A DNA stretch of 64,000 nucleotides from Clostridiales bacterium (GCA_020859985.1 JAJBVD010000078.1:1-64000), one strand, 5' to 3'. Positions 16,594 through 26,143 are shown, counted from the first letter of the stretch. The notes: a model not told the origin generated them from the sequence alone. Program-made: numbers and translations.

Positions 16594-17346
16594 ATGAGGA
16601 TTTTAATAGCGGAGGATGAACAGAGAAGCCGGCTGGGTCTGACCCGTATGGTGCAGGAGATCGGCGGCGACTGCGAAGTGGTCGCGCAGGCGGCGAACGG
16701 GCAGAGTGCGTTGGATCTGATCGGTTCGCTGCGTCCGGATCTGGTGTTTATTGATATGAAAATGCCGTTTCTGGATGGACTGTCGGTGATCCGTGCGGCG
16801 CGGACACAGGGACTTTCCACGGAATTCGTGGTCGTCAGTGCTTACGCAGATTTTGGTTTTGCACAGCAGTCGATTTCTCTGGATGTGGCAGGTTATCTGT
16901 TAAAGCCGGTGACGCGGGAAGAGATGGAAACGGTGATTGCAAAGGTACAAAACCGTCTCGGACAGAAATCCGGTTTTTTAGCTGCCGGAAAAGCGGGTCT
17001 GTCCAGTCAGTATCCGGATGCGCATCCTCTTGTGCGAAAGGCACTGGATATCATTGAGGAGAGCTATGCCGTGAAAATCAGCCAGAAAGAGCTTGCCTCC
17101 CGTCTGGGCGTCAGCGCGGAGTATTTCAGTTATCTTTTTGCCAAAAATATTCAGCAGAATTTTTCTTCCTTTATCCGGGATTACCGGATCGAGCAGGCGA
17201 AGCGCCTTTATCAGAGCGGGGAATGTGAGCGCAGGGAGGTGCCTTACCGTGTGGGATTTTCCGATGCCAAATATTTTAATAAGGTATTCCGCGAAGTGAC
17301 CGGGGAAAGTCCGGCGGAGTATCTTAAAAAATTTCCCAAATCTTAA
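16594..17346 (+). CDS. YesN-type response regulator with AraC DNA-binding domain
   Basis: The 250-residue protein has a receiver domain (1-120: acidic pocket AEDE, phosphoacceptor Asp54 in FIDMKMPFLDG, Lys in LLKPV) and a C-terminal AraC-type pair of helix-turn-helix motifs (about 150-250: ISQKELASRLGVSAEYFSYL and VGFSDAKYFNKVFRE). It would be phosphorylated by the preceding kinase and activate the sugar importer and glycosidase genes, as for other YesMN systems next to carbohydrate ABC transporters. If the kinase is really broken, this regulator may be unresponsive or use another kinase. GAGAGGTGC precedes the ATG. Confidence 0.92.
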   Translation: MRILIAEDEQRSRLGLTRMVQEIGGDCEVVAQAANGQSALDLIGSLRPDLVFIDMKMPFLDGLSVIRAARTQGLSTEFVVVSAYADFGFAQQSISLDVAGYLLKPVTREEMETVIAKVQNRLGQKSGFLAAGKAGLSSQYPDAHPLVRKALDIIEESYAVKISQKELASRLGVSAEYFSYLFAKNIQQNFSSFIRDYRIEQAKRLYQSGECERREVPYRVGFSDAKYFNKVFREVTGESPAEYLKKFPKS

Positions 17347-17506
17347 AATTTTACCCCATGAAACTTCCTTTTTTCCATAATTTTGTAGGTTTTCCCTTTG
17401 AGAGGAAAATGCTACAATATGCACAATAAACAACCGTAAATAGCACAAAACTTAGACAGATAGCCCATGGTTTTGTGCTGCAGCCTGCAAAAAGGAGGAC
17501 AAATTG

Positions 17507-18760
17507 ATGAAAAAGACAATAGCCGTAGTTGGCGCTATGACGCTGGCGCTCTCCATGTGTTCCCTCGGCGTTTCCGCAGAGGAGCCGACCGAGATCACTC
17601 TGTGGCATTATTTTGACGCTTCGGCGGATTCCGAAGCCATTGTAGAGTGGGTAGATGAGTATAACACTCTGCAGAGCGATATCCACATCACCGCTACTTA
17701 TGTATCCCGTGAAGAGCTGATGAATCAGTACACGATCGGCGCGATCTCCGGCGAGCTTCCGGACATCGGCATGGTGGATTCACCGGATATGGCATCCTAC
17801 ATTTCTCTCGGCGTGTTTGAGGACATCACAGATTACCTCAATGAGTGGGGCGAGCTGGACAGCTTCTACAGCGGACCGTTGAGTTCCTGCATGGATTCCG
17901 AGGGCAACCTGTACGGACTTCCGCAGAACTCGAACTGCCTGGCTCTGGCAGTCAACATGGATCTGCTTGAGGCGGCAGGATATGACCACGCGCCGACAAG
18001 CCTGGATGAATTTTCTGAGATGGTAGCCGCGCCGACCAACGCAGACGACAGTGTATACGGCTTCGCGATGTGCTGCATCTCTACCGAGGAAGGTACGTTC
18101 CAGCTGCTTCCGTGGCTGTGCGCGACTATTGATGGCGAGAGCGTAAATGTTGACGATCTGACAGCAGATTCTGCAGTGAAGGGTCTTTCTACACTTGGTG
18201 AATTCGTGGCAAACGGCTACATGAGCAAAGAGTGCGTGAACTGGACACAGGCGGACGTCTTTAATCAGTTCGCGGCTGGCAAGGCAGCGTTTGCAGAGGT
18301 TGGTACTTGGCATCTGGCACAGACCGATGCGATCGGCGATTCCTTCAACTATGAGATCGTAGTACTTCCGACAGGTGATGAGGGAACCTCCTCTTCCACG
18401 ATCGGCGGCGAGAACTTTGGTATCTGCACCGGCGCTGAGAACGTAGAAGCATGCGTGGCATTCCTTGAGTGGCTCTGCTCTCAGGAGAAGGAAGCTGAGT
18501 GGGCTGTAACGGCCGGCAAGATCCCGACCCGTTCTGACTCCGAACCGGAATATACGTATGAAGTAGAAAACTTCGAGGTATTCGTAGATGAGATGAATTA
18601 CGCTCTGGCACGCGGACCGCACGCAGAGTGGCCGACGATCTCTGAGGCGATCTACACGGCGGCACAGTCCGTATTCGTAGACGGCGCTGACGCGGCTGAC
18701 GCACTTGCGACGGCGATGGAAACGATTGCTCCGATCGTAGAGGAGACTCCGCTTCCGTAA
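17507..18760 (+). CDS. Carbohydrate ABC transporter substrate-binding protein
   Basis: The mature region begins EEPTEITLWHYFDASADSEA and contains LPDIGMVDSPDMASYI and EVGTWHLAQ, typical of family 1 extracellular sugar-binding proteins (MalE/UgpB type). The signal peptide is MKKTIAVVGAMTLALSM followed by a probable cleavage after VSA; a Cys at position 18 sits in a poor lipobox context, so lipidation is uncertain. AAAGGAGG lies about eight bases before ATG 17507. The protein would bind an oligosaccharide outside the cell for the two permeases downstream. No ATPase gene is in the locus, so a shared MsmX-type ATPase is presumed. Confidence 0.9.
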   Translation: MKKTIAVVGAMTLALSMCSLGVSAEEPTEITLWHYFDASADSEAIVEWVDEYNTLQSDIHITATYVSREELMNQYTIGAISGELPDIGMVDSPDMASYISLGVFEDITDYLNEWGELDSFYSGPLSSCMDSEGNLYGLPQNSNCLALAVNMDLLEAAGYDHAPTSLDEFSEMVAAPTNADDSVYGFAMCCISTEEGTFQLLPWLCATIDGESVNVDDLTADSAVKGLSTLGEFVANGYMSKECVNWTQADVFNQFAAGKAAFAEVGTWHLAQTDAIGDSFNYEIVVLPTGDEGTSSSTIGGENFGICTGAENVEACVAFLEWLCSQEKEAEWAVTAGKIPTRSDSEPEYTYEVENFEVFVDEMNYALARGPHAEWPTISEAIYTAAQSVFVDGADAADALATAMETIAPIVEETPLP

Positions 18761-18907
18761 AATACAGGATTCTCTTATGCTTCGAAAACTAGCTGTCTCG
18801 TCAGATGAAAAGCTGAAAGGTAAAAGCATCAGTATGCGAAGTGCAGAGATTGGAAGCATACAAGAGAAGTGCGGAATAAGCGACAAGAAAATATCGAAAA
18901 AAGCAAG

Positions 18908-18944
18908 GCCGGCCGCCGACCCTCCGGATCGGCACCGGCTTTTC
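18908..18944 (+). terminator. Terminator or attenuator between binding protein and permeases
   Basis: A two-part stem (GCCGG/CCGGC outside, GCCGA/TCGGC inside) is followed by TTTTCTG. A partial terminator here would make the binding protein more abundant than the permeases. The 260-base gap otherwise shows no gene. Confidence 0.65.
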
Positions 18945-19024
18945 TGCTATCGGGCGTTTGACGGTGTGTGGATATTTCACAGAGCGTATAAAGCCCGGTT
19001 TCACCATGAAAGGGGGCATATGTT

Positions 19025-19918
19025 TTGAAGAAAATGTCACTGTCCATGGCGGGGAAACGGAGACGGGAGGCGTACTGTTTTATCCTGCCCGCGTTTTTTT
19101 ATATGATACTGGTGCTCGGGTATCCGCTTGTATACAATATTATCCTGAGCTTTAAAAATGTGAATGTAAAGAACCTGACAAAGGGTGGCTCGGTCTTTGT
19201 CGGTTTTCAGAATTATATCGATCTGTTTCAGAATGCTACTTTCCGGCTGGTTCTGAAGAATACCTTCGTTTTCACGATCGCCTGCCTGGTATTTCAGTTT
19301 ACGATCGGATTTATCTTCGCGCTGTTTTTCAGTCAGAAATTTAAGCTGTCCGGCCCGATTCGCGGCATGATCCTGGTCAGCTACATGATGCCGATGTCCG
19401 TGACCGGTCTTCTCGGCAAAAATATATTCGCGAATGCGGGACTGATCAATGACCTGCTCTCTAAGATCGGGATTGCGGGGCCGGAGTGGCTGGTAAATAC
19501 TTCGACCTCGATGATCGCGGTGATTATCATGAACTGCTGGGTCGGTATTCCGTTCAATATGCTTCTTCTGGTTTCCGGCCTGACAAACATTCCGGGGGAC
19601 GTCTACGAGAGCGCGTCCATCGACGGGGCGACCTGGATCCAGCGATTCCGCTATATCACGCTGCCGCTGATGAAGGGTTCGATTTTCTCCGTGCTGATGC
19701 TGGGCTTTATCTATACGTTCCGCGCGTTCGACCTGATGTACATCATGACGTCCGGCGGACCGTTGAATTCGACGGATGTGCTTGGCACTTACTCCTACAC
19801 GCTTTCGTTTACGCAGTTCGAATTTTCAAAGGGCTCCGCGGTCGCGATGGTGCTGTTTGCGTGTCTGTTCATTGTAGGGTTGTTCTACCTGAGATTGCTG
19901 TCAAAGGAGGATGATTAG
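19025..19918 (+). CDS. Sugar ABC transporter permease (LacF/UgpA type)
   Basis: The 297-residue protein has about six membrane segments and the permease EAA loop (YESASIDGATWIQRFRYITL) that docks on the ATPase. It is the first of two permeases for the importer starting at 17507. The TTG at 19025 has AGGGGG eight bases upstream; the ATG at 19034 is too far from that site, so TTG is preferred. It overlaps nothing upstream and abuts the second permease, with only one base between its stop and the next ATG. Confidence 0.9.
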   Translation: MKKMSLSMAGKRRREAYCFILPAFFYMILVLGYPLVYNIILSFKNVNVKNLTKGGSVFVGFQNYIDLFQNATFRLVLKNTFVFTIACLVFQFTIGFIFALFFSQKFKLSGPIRGMILVSYMMPMSVTGLLGKNIFANAGLINDLLSKIGIAGPEWLVNTSTSMIAVIIMNCWVGIPFNMLLLVSGLTNIPGDVYESASIDGATWIQRFRYITLPLMKGSIFSVLMLGFIYTFRAFDLMYIMTSGGPLNSTDVLGTYSYTLSFTQFEFSKGSAVAMVLFACLFIVGLFYLRLLSKEDD

Positions 19919-19919
19919 T

Positions 19920-20762
19920 ATGAAGACTTTACAGACAAAAGAGGGAAGAGCGAACCTTCGGAATTCAATCATAGCGATTATCATTGCTTTTATTTTCCTG
20001 TTTCCGATTTACTGGCTGGTACAGATTTCTTTTAAGTCAGATGTGGAGACATTCGGAAAAGTTCTGTCTTATTACCCGCGGGAATTTACCGTCGAGCCGT
20101 GGCTGGTCAACCTGACCGACCCGACATTCCTCGTATCCCTGCGGAACAGCTTTATCAACGGCTTTCTGACCATGGGGATCACTCTACTGCTGGGCGTTCC
20201 GGCAGCTTACGGTATGGGGCGTTATAAGGTACCGGGCGGCAATGTATTCCTGCTGACGTTCCTGGTGGCACAGATGCTGCCGGCGTCGCTGACCCTGACG
20301 CCGATGTACCTGATTTTCAACAGACTGGGATTTCTTGGTACACATTTTGCGGCACCGATTGCAATCGCGGCGGCTTCGATCCCGTTCGCAATCGTTACGC
20401 TGCGGCCTTATTTTAAGAGTGTGCCGGTAGCGCTCGATGAGGCGGCCCGTCTGGACGGCTGCGGTCCATTGCGTGCGTTTATCTCCATCATGATTCCGGC
20501 AGTGAAGACCGGCATTATCACGATCGTGGTCATTTCCTTCCTAAACGGCTGGAACGACCTGATCTATTCCATGACCTTCAACGTTGGCGCGGAGATGCGC
20601 CCGCTGACGGCGAATATTTATAAATTCCAGAATGCGTATGGTACGAAATGGAACTGTATCATGGCTTACGGTACGATTCTTGTCATCCCTGTCGTGCTGC
20701 TGTTCATCTTCCTGCAGAAATATATTGTAGGCGGACTGACGGCGGGCGCTGTGAAGGATTGA
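19920..20762 (+). CDS. Sugar ABC transporter permease (LacG/MalG type)
   Basis: The 280-residue protein carries six membrane segments and the EAA loop (LDEAARLDGCGPLRAFISIM). It pairs with the permease just upstream to form the sugar channel. AAAGGAGG at 19903-19910 sits nine bases before ATG 19920; ATG 19911 directly abuts it and is rejected as start. The gene is followed by the GH31 gene after 12 bases, which indicates one operon. Confidence 0.9.
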   Translation: MKTLQTKEGRANLRNSIIAIIIAFIFLFPIYWLVQISFKSDVETFGKVLSYYPREFTVEPWLVNLTDPTFLVSLRNSFINGFLTMGITLLLGVPAAYGMGRYKVPGGNVFLLTFLVAQMLPASLTLTPMYLIFNRLGFLGTHFAAPIAIAAASIPFAIVTLRPYFKSVPVALDEAARLDGCGPLRAFISIMIPAVKTGIITIVVISFLNGWNDLIYSMTFNVGAEMRPLTANIYKFQNAYGTKWNCIMAYGTILVIPVVLLFIFLQKYIVGGLTAGAVKD

Positions 20763-20774
20763 TGGAGGTGTGTT

Positions 20775-22886
20775 ATGGCAAATCAGGATGAAGTAAGGGA
20801 TGTGTATGGATATTTTGAACGCAAGGGCAACGCGCTCTGCTATCGCTATGACGCGGAGCGGCTTATAATTGAGCCGTGGGGGCAAAACAGCCTGCGTGTG
20901 CGTGCGACGAAGCTGGCCGAGATGCCGAAAGAGGACTGGGCGCTTCTTCCGCGGGACAAAACGGATGGTGCATCCGGGAGTGATGAAGAACAGGCGGAGG
21001 GCTGCGGGACGCTGGGATGCTTTTCGGATGAGGACGCGGCGCCTGTGATAGAGACGCGCCCGGATGGCGGTACGATCCGGAACGGAAAAATCAAAGCCGA
21101 AATCAATCTGATCGGAAAACTGACGTTTTACAATGAAAAAGGCGAAGTCCTTCTGGAAGAATATCTGCGCAACCGGCGCGACATGTTCGGCAGCACCTGC
21201 AGTTCGCTGGAGGTGGAAGCAAGAGAGTTTAAGCCGATCATTGGCGGGGATTACCGCCTGACGATGCGGTTTGTGTCCAATCCGGATGAGAAGCTCTACG
21301 GAATGGGACAGTACCAGCAGCCGTTCCTTGATGTGAAAGGCGCGGATTTGGAGCTGGCGCACCGCAATTCCCAGGCGAGTGTGCCGTTCGTACTCTCCAG
21401 TCTCGGCTATGGTTTTCTGTGGAACAACCCGGCTGTGGGTCGCGTGAACTTCGGGAAGAACATTACCACCTGGGAAGCGTTTTCTGCGAAAAAGCTGGAT
21501 TACTGGATCACGGCAGGTGATACGCCCGCGGAGATCGAGGAGGCGTATGCGGACGCGACCGGCAAAGTGCCGATGATGCCGGATTACGCGATGGGCTACT
21601 GGCAGTGCAAGCTTCGCTATCAGACGCAGGAGGAGCTTCTGGAGGTCGCGCGGGAATACAAGCGCCGCAACCTTCCGATCGCAGTGATCGTGGTGGACTT
21701 TTTCCACTGGCCGTGTCAGGGCGAGTGGAAGTTTGACCCGACCTATTGGCCGGATCCGGACGCGATGATTGCGGAGCTGAAAGAGATGGGAATCGAGCTG
21801 ATGGTGTCTATCTGGCCGACTGTGGATTACCGGAGTGAGAATTTTGAGGAGATGAAAGCGAAGGGTCTGCTGATCCATGTCGAGTCCGGCTATCCGATTT
21901 CCATGGATTTTCAGGGAAACACACTGCATTTTGACGCGACCAACCCGGAAGCCCGTGAATACGTCTGGCAGAAGGCAAAACAGAATTATTATGATAAGGG
22001 CGTGAAGATTTTCTGGCTGGACGAGGCGGAGCCGGAGTACACGGTGTACGACTTTGAAAACTACCGCTATCATCTCGGACCGGACGTGCAGGTGGGAAAT
22101 ATTTATCCGGTGATGTACGCGAAGACATTTTTTGATGGGATGAAGGAGCAGGGACAGAAAAATATCATCAACCTGCTGCGCTGCGCATGGGCGGGTTCCC
22201 AGCGCTATGGGGCGCTTGTCTGGTCCGGTGATATCAAATCTTCGTTCGGAAGCATGAAAAATCAGGTAGCGGCAGGCTTAAATATGGGCATAGCAGGAAT
22301 CCCCTGGTGGACGACAGACATCGGAGGCTTTTTCGGAGCCAATGTCTACGATCCGGAATTCCACGAGCTTCTGATCCGCTGGTTTGAGTACGGCTGCTTC
22401 TGTCCGGTCATGCGGATGCATGGCTATCGCTGGCCGCTGCAGCCGCAGTACGGCACGACCGGCGGGGCGACCTGCGTATCCGGCGCGCCGAATGAGGTGT
22501 GGAGCTATACGGATGAGGTATACGAGATTCTTACCTCTTATCTGAGGCTGCGCGAGCGTCTTCGCCCATATGTGACAGAACGCATGAAAGACGCGCACGA
22601 AAAGGGAACTCCCGTGATGCGGCCGCTGTTCTATGATTTTCCGGAGGACAAAAAGAGCTGGGAGATCGAGGATTCCTATATGTTCGGCCCGGACGTGCTG
22701 GTGAAGCCGGTGACCGATAAAGGTGTATGCAGCATCGAGGTTTACCTTCCGCAGGGCGCGGTTTGGAAAAATGCCTGGACGGGAGAAATCTTTGAAGGCG
22801 GACAGACTGTCACGGTGGACGCGCCGCTTGCGCAGATCCCACTCTTTACCAGAAACGGATATGAGATACCGGTAGAGGCAGAATAA
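20775..22886 (+). CDS. Glycoside hydrolase family 31 (alpha-xylosidase or alpha-glucosidase type)
   Basis: The 703-residue enzyme has a beta-sandwich N-terminal part and a TIM barrel with the nucleophile motif FWLDEAEPEY (Asp416) and the acid/base region WSGDI (Asp486), plus the upstream IVVDFFHWP strand. GH31 enzymes release alpha-linked glucose or xylose with retention. The length and overall layout resemble YicI-type alpha-xylosidases, but specificity cannot be fixed from sequence. It has no signal peptide, so it should act on imported oligosaccharides. Together with GH127 this suggests a plant cell-wall target carrying L-arabinofuranose. GGAGGTG precedes the ATG. Confidence 0.9.
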   Translation: MANQDEVRDVYGYFERKGNALCYRYDAERLIIEPWGQNSLRVRATKLAEMPKEDWALLPRDKTDGASGSDEEQAEGCGTLGCFSDEDAAPVIETRPDGGTIRNGKIKAEINLIGKLTFYNEKGEVLLEEYLRNRRDMFGSTCSSLEVEAREFKPIIGGDYRLTMRFVSNPDEKLYGMGQYQQPFLDVKGADLELAHRNSQASVPFVLSSLGYGFLWNNPAVGRVNFGKNITTWEAFSAKKLDYWITAGDTPAEIEEAYADATGKVPMMPDYAMGYWQCKLRYQTQEELLEVAREYKRRNLPIAVIVVDFFHWPCQGEWKFDPTYWPDPDAMIAELKEMGIELMVSIWPTVDYRSENFEEMKAKGLLIHVESGYPISMDFQGNTLHFDATNPEAREYVWQKAKQNYYDKGVKIFWLDEAEPEYTVYDFENYRYHLGPDVQVGNIYPVMYAKTFFDGMKEQGQKNIINLLRCAWAGSQRYGALVWSGDIKSSFGSMKNQVAAGLNMGIAGIPWWTTDIGGFFGANVYDPEFHELLIRWFEYGCFCPVMRMHGYRWPLQPQYGTTGGATCVSGAPNEVWSYTDEVYEILTSYLRLRERLRPYVTERMKDAHEKGTPVMRPLFYDFPEDKKSWEIEDSYMFGPDVLVKPVTDKGVCSIEVYLPQGAVWKNAWTGEIFEGGQTVTVDAPLAQIPLFTRNGYEIPVEAE

Positions 22887-22937
22887 AACCGGATTGCAGC
22901 TGCCCGGAAATGTTACAGTAGATTATGATTTTCAGGA

Positions 22938-22978
22938 GGCCTGTGCTGCAAGGGGGCATGTCCACTGCTGCACAGGCC
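22938..22978 (+). other. Hairpin between GH31 and DUF624 genes
   Basis: The 9-bp perfect arms GGCCTGTGC and GCACAGGCC enclose a 23-base loop. No T run follows, so it may be an mRNA-stabilising structure rather than a terminator. Confidence 0.5.
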
Positions 22979-23015
22979 ATCTGTAAGGTATGTGCCTGAA
23001 AAGGTATAAAATGTA

Positions 23016-23699
23016 ATGAAGAAAACGAAAAGATTAAAAACATCTGATTCAGCTGGGGATCGTGCTGGTACAGAACGCACGGAATCCGAAAGAGGCAGGC
23101 TCTTTGAGGGCGGGACAGGATTTTATTATTATACCGGAAAGCTGTGCGACCTGATTCTGGTCAGCATCCTCTGGCTGCTGGGTTCCATCCCGGTGCTCAC
23201 AGCCGGCGCCTCTTTTACCTCGCTGTACGCAACGGTTTCCCGCTGCATACGGCAGGACATCGGTACACTCTGGGCAGAATTCTGGAGAGTGTACCGGAGA
23301 GATCTGAAAAAATCTATTCCGCTCTGGCTTTTGTTCGCCGGAGCTTTGTTCCTGCTGACCTTAAACGCGGGAATTATCTGGAACACTTCTGACGGACTGT
23401 TCCGCCTGTTTTTCTTTATGTTCTACCTGCTCTGCATTGCGCTGGTAATCGCCGCACTTTGCTACGCATTCCCGGCGCTCTCAAGATTTGATATGTCAAT
23501 CGGATGGCTTCTAAAGCTGTCCTTCTGTATGGTGTTCCGCCATCTTCCCGTTACCATCCTGCTTCTTATACTGGTGGCTGCAGGCTATCTTCTCGTGCTC
23601 GCCTGGCTGTGGACGGCGCTGTTCGTCCCCGGTGTGATCGCCTGTGCCGTGTCCTGGCTGGTCGATCCGCTGCTGAAAAAGTACGAAAAAGAGGCGTGA
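23016..23699 (+). CDS. YesL-like DUF624 membrane protein
   Basis: The 227-residue protein has a charged N-terminal tail (about 1-35) and roughly five membrane segments. The opening GTGFYYYTGKLCDLILVSIL and VLTAGASFTSLYATVSRCIR are typical of the DUF624/YesL family, which is found beside YesMN regulators and sugar importers. Its biochemical role is unknown. A short ribosome site (AAAGG) precedes ATG 23016. It closes the glycan-utilisation operon and is followed by a strong terminator. Confidence 0.85.
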   Translation: MKKTKRLKTSDSAGDRAGTERTESERGRLFEGGTGFYYYTGKLCDLILVSILWLLGSIPVLTAGASFTSLYATVSRCIRQDIGTLWAEFWRVYRRDLKKSIPLWLLFAGALFLLTLNAGIIWNTSDGLFRLFFFMFYLLCIALVIAALCYAFPALSRFDMSIGWLLKLSFCMVFRHLPVTILLLILVAAGYLLVLAWLWTALFVPGVIACAVSWLVDPLLKKYEKEA

Positions 23700-23705
23700 G
23701 AAGGA

Positions 23706-23731
23706 CAGGAGCCCGAGGCTCCTGTTTTTTT
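23706..23731 (+). terminator. Rho-independent terminator of the glycan operon
   Basis: CAGGAGCC, a CGA loop and GGCTCCTG form a perfect 8-bp stem followed by seven T residues. Confidence 0.92.
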
Positions 23732-23732
23732 G

Positions 23733-23761
23733 TGGTCACTTTTCCGGAAGTATGCTATACT
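23733..23761 (+). promoter_or_regulatory. Promoter of the LOG-family gene
   Basis: An extended -10 box (TGCTATACT, 23753-23761) lies 17 bases after a moderate -35 (TGGTCA). It directly follows the terminator. Confidence 0.55.
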
Positions 23762-23837
23762 GAAAAAGAATTTATTCAAAACTGGAAGCGGCTGCGGATT
23801 CTGCGAAGATAAGTAATTCTGAAAGAAAGGATTCATC

Positions 23838-24380
23838 ATGAAGATTTGTGTTTACTGTGCTTCGTCAAAGCATCTGGATCAGAAATATTTTGATCTTGGT
23901 TACAAGTTTGGGAAATTGCTGGCGAAACGGGGGCACACGCTCGTGTATGGCGGGTACAATGAAGGAATTATGGGAAAAGTCGCTGAAGGAGTCTCAGAGA
24001 ATGGCGGGGATATCATCGCCGTGGTTCCGAAGTTGTTTGATACGGAGGATATGACGTATCCGGGCTGCAGAGAAGTGCTCCATACAGACACGATGAGCGA
24101 CCGGAAGTCGAAGATGGAGGAGATCGCGGATGGCTTTGCGGTGCTGCCCGGCGGAATTGGTACATACGATGAATTTTTTGGCACCCTTTGCCTGAAAATG
24201 CTTGGAGAGATGGAAAAACCAATTGCAATCCTCAACGCTTTCGGGTATTATGAACCGATGCGGCGAATGCTTGAGCAAAACCAGGCGGAGGGCTTCCTCG
24301 ACTATGGGGCAATTGGGGATGTCGGGTATTTTGCGGACTGTGAGGAGCTTCTCAATGCGCTCGATGGCGCAGGTTCGTGA
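23838..24380 (+). CDS. LOG-family nucleotide phosphoribohydrolase-like protein
   Basis: The 180-residue Rossmann-type protein has the family signature PGGIGTYDEFF and the N-terminal KICVYCASSKHLDQKYFDLG. LOG proteins cleave nucleoside 5'-monophosphates, including cytokinin nucleotides in plants; in bacteria the physiological substrate is mostly unknown. Length is normal for the family. AAAGGA precedes ATG 23838. It has its own promoter and no obvious functional link to the next gene. Confidence 0.88.
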   Translation: MKICVYCASSKHLDQKYFDLGYKFGKLLAKRGHTLVYGGYNEGIMGKVAEGVSENGGDIIAVVPKLFDTEDMTYPGCREVLHTDTMSDRKSKMEEIADGFAVLPGGIGTYDEFFGTLCLKMLGEMEKPIAILNAFGYYEPMRRMLEQNQAEGFLDYGAIGDVGYFADCEELLNALDGAGS

Positions 24381-24553
24381 AAGTGAAACGTTTTTTCAAT
24401 CCTGCTTATGCAGCAGGTTCGTGGTTGGGTTGCGGACAGCGCTGCAAACACGTTATGCTATAAGAAACGATTGGGGCGTAAGACAGCCCTGGTATTGTAA
24501 AGCAGGGGGGCGTTTCGCAGACAGGGAATACGGGGAATGACAGGAGAGAAAAA

Positions 24554-25387
24554 ATGCCAGAAGAGGGAATCATATCGGAGAGAACGATGCCAAAAGAAGG
24601 AAGGATGTCAAAAGAAGGAAAAATGCCGGAGAAAACAGACGGAATTATATTGGATGTAGACGGCACACTGTGGGACTCTACAGGAATTGTCGCCAAAGCG
24701 TGGACGCGCGCCGTACGTGAGAACGGCTGCCCGGACAAGACAGTGACGCCGGAGATGCTGCAGGCACTTTTCGGAAAGCCGATGAACGTGATTGCGGACA
24801 ATCTGCTGCCGGATCTGACGCCGGAGCATCGGCAGCAGATCATGAAGGTCTGCTGTGTCTATGAGCAGCGGGCGCTGAGAGAGGAATTGCCGACAAGAAA
24901 GGAATCCGATGCAGATAGAGGCCGGGTTGATTACGGAAATCAAAGCAGCCGGGATGATCAGACAGGTCGGGATGACCGGACTGGCTTACGATGTGATAGT
25001 GACTGCAATGAAGAAGCTTGCCCGATTTGCTACCCAAAGGTGACTCAGACGATTCGGGAACTGGCGGGGAAGCTGCCGGTGTTTATCGTCAGCAACTGTC
25101 AGGCGGGCTATATCGAGATGTTTCTCGAAAAGACCGGACTTTCGGACTGCATCACGGATTTTGAGTGCTTCGGCAATAATGGAAAGTCAAAGGGTGAAAA
25201 TATCCGTCTGGTGTCGGAACGCAATGGCCTGAAGACGCCCATCTACGTGGGCGACACACAGGGAGACTGCGATGCGTCAACGGAAGCAGGTGTTGCGTTT
25301 GTGTATGCAAAATATGGATTTGGAACGGTGGATCATGCGGATGCAGTGATCGGGGAATTTGCGGAACTGCGGGAGATTATTTCGTGA
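24554..25387 (+). CDS. HAD-family phosphatase with repeat-like N-terminus and internal insert
   Basis: The catalytic motif I is IILDVDGTLWDS, and later motifs are VFIVSNCQAGY (motif II) and PIYVGDTQGDC (motif IV), so the fold is complete and resembles phosphoglycolate-phosphatase-like HAD enzymes. Two features are odd. The first 30 residues consist of near-repeats (MPKEGR, MSKEGK, MPEK), encoded by 18-base units. A charged insert around residues 115-155 (GNQSSRDDQTGRDDRTG) precedes ACPICYPKV. AGGAGAG lies seven bases before ATG 24554; a later ATG in the repeat could also serve. The substrate is unknown. Confidence 0.82.
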   Translation: MPEEGIISERTMPKEGRMSKEGKMPEKTDGIILDVDGTLWDSTGIVAKAWTRAVRENGCPDKTVTPEMLQALFGKPMNVIADNLLPDLTPEHRQQIMKVCCVYEQRALREELPTRKESDADRGRVDYGNQSSRDDQTGRDDRTGLRCDSDCNEEACPICYPKVTQTIRELAGKLPVFIVSNCQAGYIEMFLEKTGLSDCITDFECFGNNGKSKGENIRLVSERNGLKTPIYVGDTQGDCDASTEAGVAFVYAKYGFGTVDHADAVIGEFAELREIIS

Positions 25388-25426
25388 AAGATTTTGTAGT
25401 GTTTTACACAAAAGGAGAATTGGATA

Positions 25427-26143
25427 ATGAAGAGAATCATATGGATGATGATCGTGAATTTTGTGCATGTGCCGCGGATACTGTATCAGCTGCTGGTCAG
25501 AGCGGCGCATCCGGAGCGCTATTCAGTGGAAGATCGCTACGCGGTCATTCACGAGATCGCGGAGCGCGGCATCAAAGGCGGACGTGTTGACATCATATCA
25601 AGCGGTGTAGAAAATCTGCCGCAGGAGGGCGGTTATATTCTCTATCCAAACCATCAGGGGTTGTTTGACGTCATGGTGCTGATTTATTTGCACCAGAAGC
25701 CGGTTACCGCGGTACTGAAAAAAGAACTGGTCAATATTCCGCTTCTGAAGCAGATCATCATCTGCCTGGAGGCGCTTGCGCTGGATCGCTCGGACGCCCG
25801 GCAGGGGATGAAGGTGGTACAGCAGGTAGCCGAGGATGTGAAGCAGGGGAAAAAGTACATCATTTTTGCAGAAGGGACGCGAAGCCGCAACGGCAACCAG
25901 CTGCTGGATTTTAAGGGTGGCAGCTTTAAAAGCGCGACAAAGGCGAAATGCCCGATCGTGCCGGTGGCGCTGGTGGATTCTTATAAGCCCTTTGACACCG
26001 GATCTCTTGAGCGGGTGACGGTACAGGCGCATTTCCTTGATCCGATTCCCTATGAGGAATACAAGGATATGAAGACGACGGAGATCGCCGCGATGGTGAA
26101 AGCGCGGATCGGGGCGAAGATAGAGGAGTGCGAAACGGCTTAA
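25427..26143 (+). CDS. 1-acyl-sn-glycerol-3-phosphate acyltransferase (PlsC-like)
   Basis: The 238-residue protein has the acyltransferase motif NHQGLFD (HX4D) and the second block FAEGTRSRNGNQ, with PIVPVALVDS further on. PlsC adds the second acyl chain to lysophosphatidic acid at the inner membrane surface in phospholipid synthesis. The hydrophobic N-terminal segment (MKRIIWMMIVNFVHV) probably associates with the membrane. AAAGGAG lies about nine bases before ATG 25427. It follows the HAD gene by 40 bases and may share its transcript. Confidence 0.92.
   Translation: MKRIIWMMIVNFVHVPRILYQLLVRAAHPERYSVEDRYAVIHEIAERGIKGGRVDIISSGVENLPQEGGYILYPNHQGLFDVMVLIYLHQKPVTAVLKKELVNIPLLKQIIICLEALALDRSDARQGMKVVQQVAEDVKQGKKYIIFAEGTRSRNGNQLLDFKGGSFKSATKAKCPIVPVALVDSYKPFDTGSLERVTVQAHFLDPIPYEEYKDMKTTEIAAMVKARIGAKIEECETA

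Noticed and set aside
18777..19028. Open frame between the sugar-binding protein and first permease
   Set aside because: It covers a terminator-like stem and the permease ribosome site; residue composition is not protein-like.
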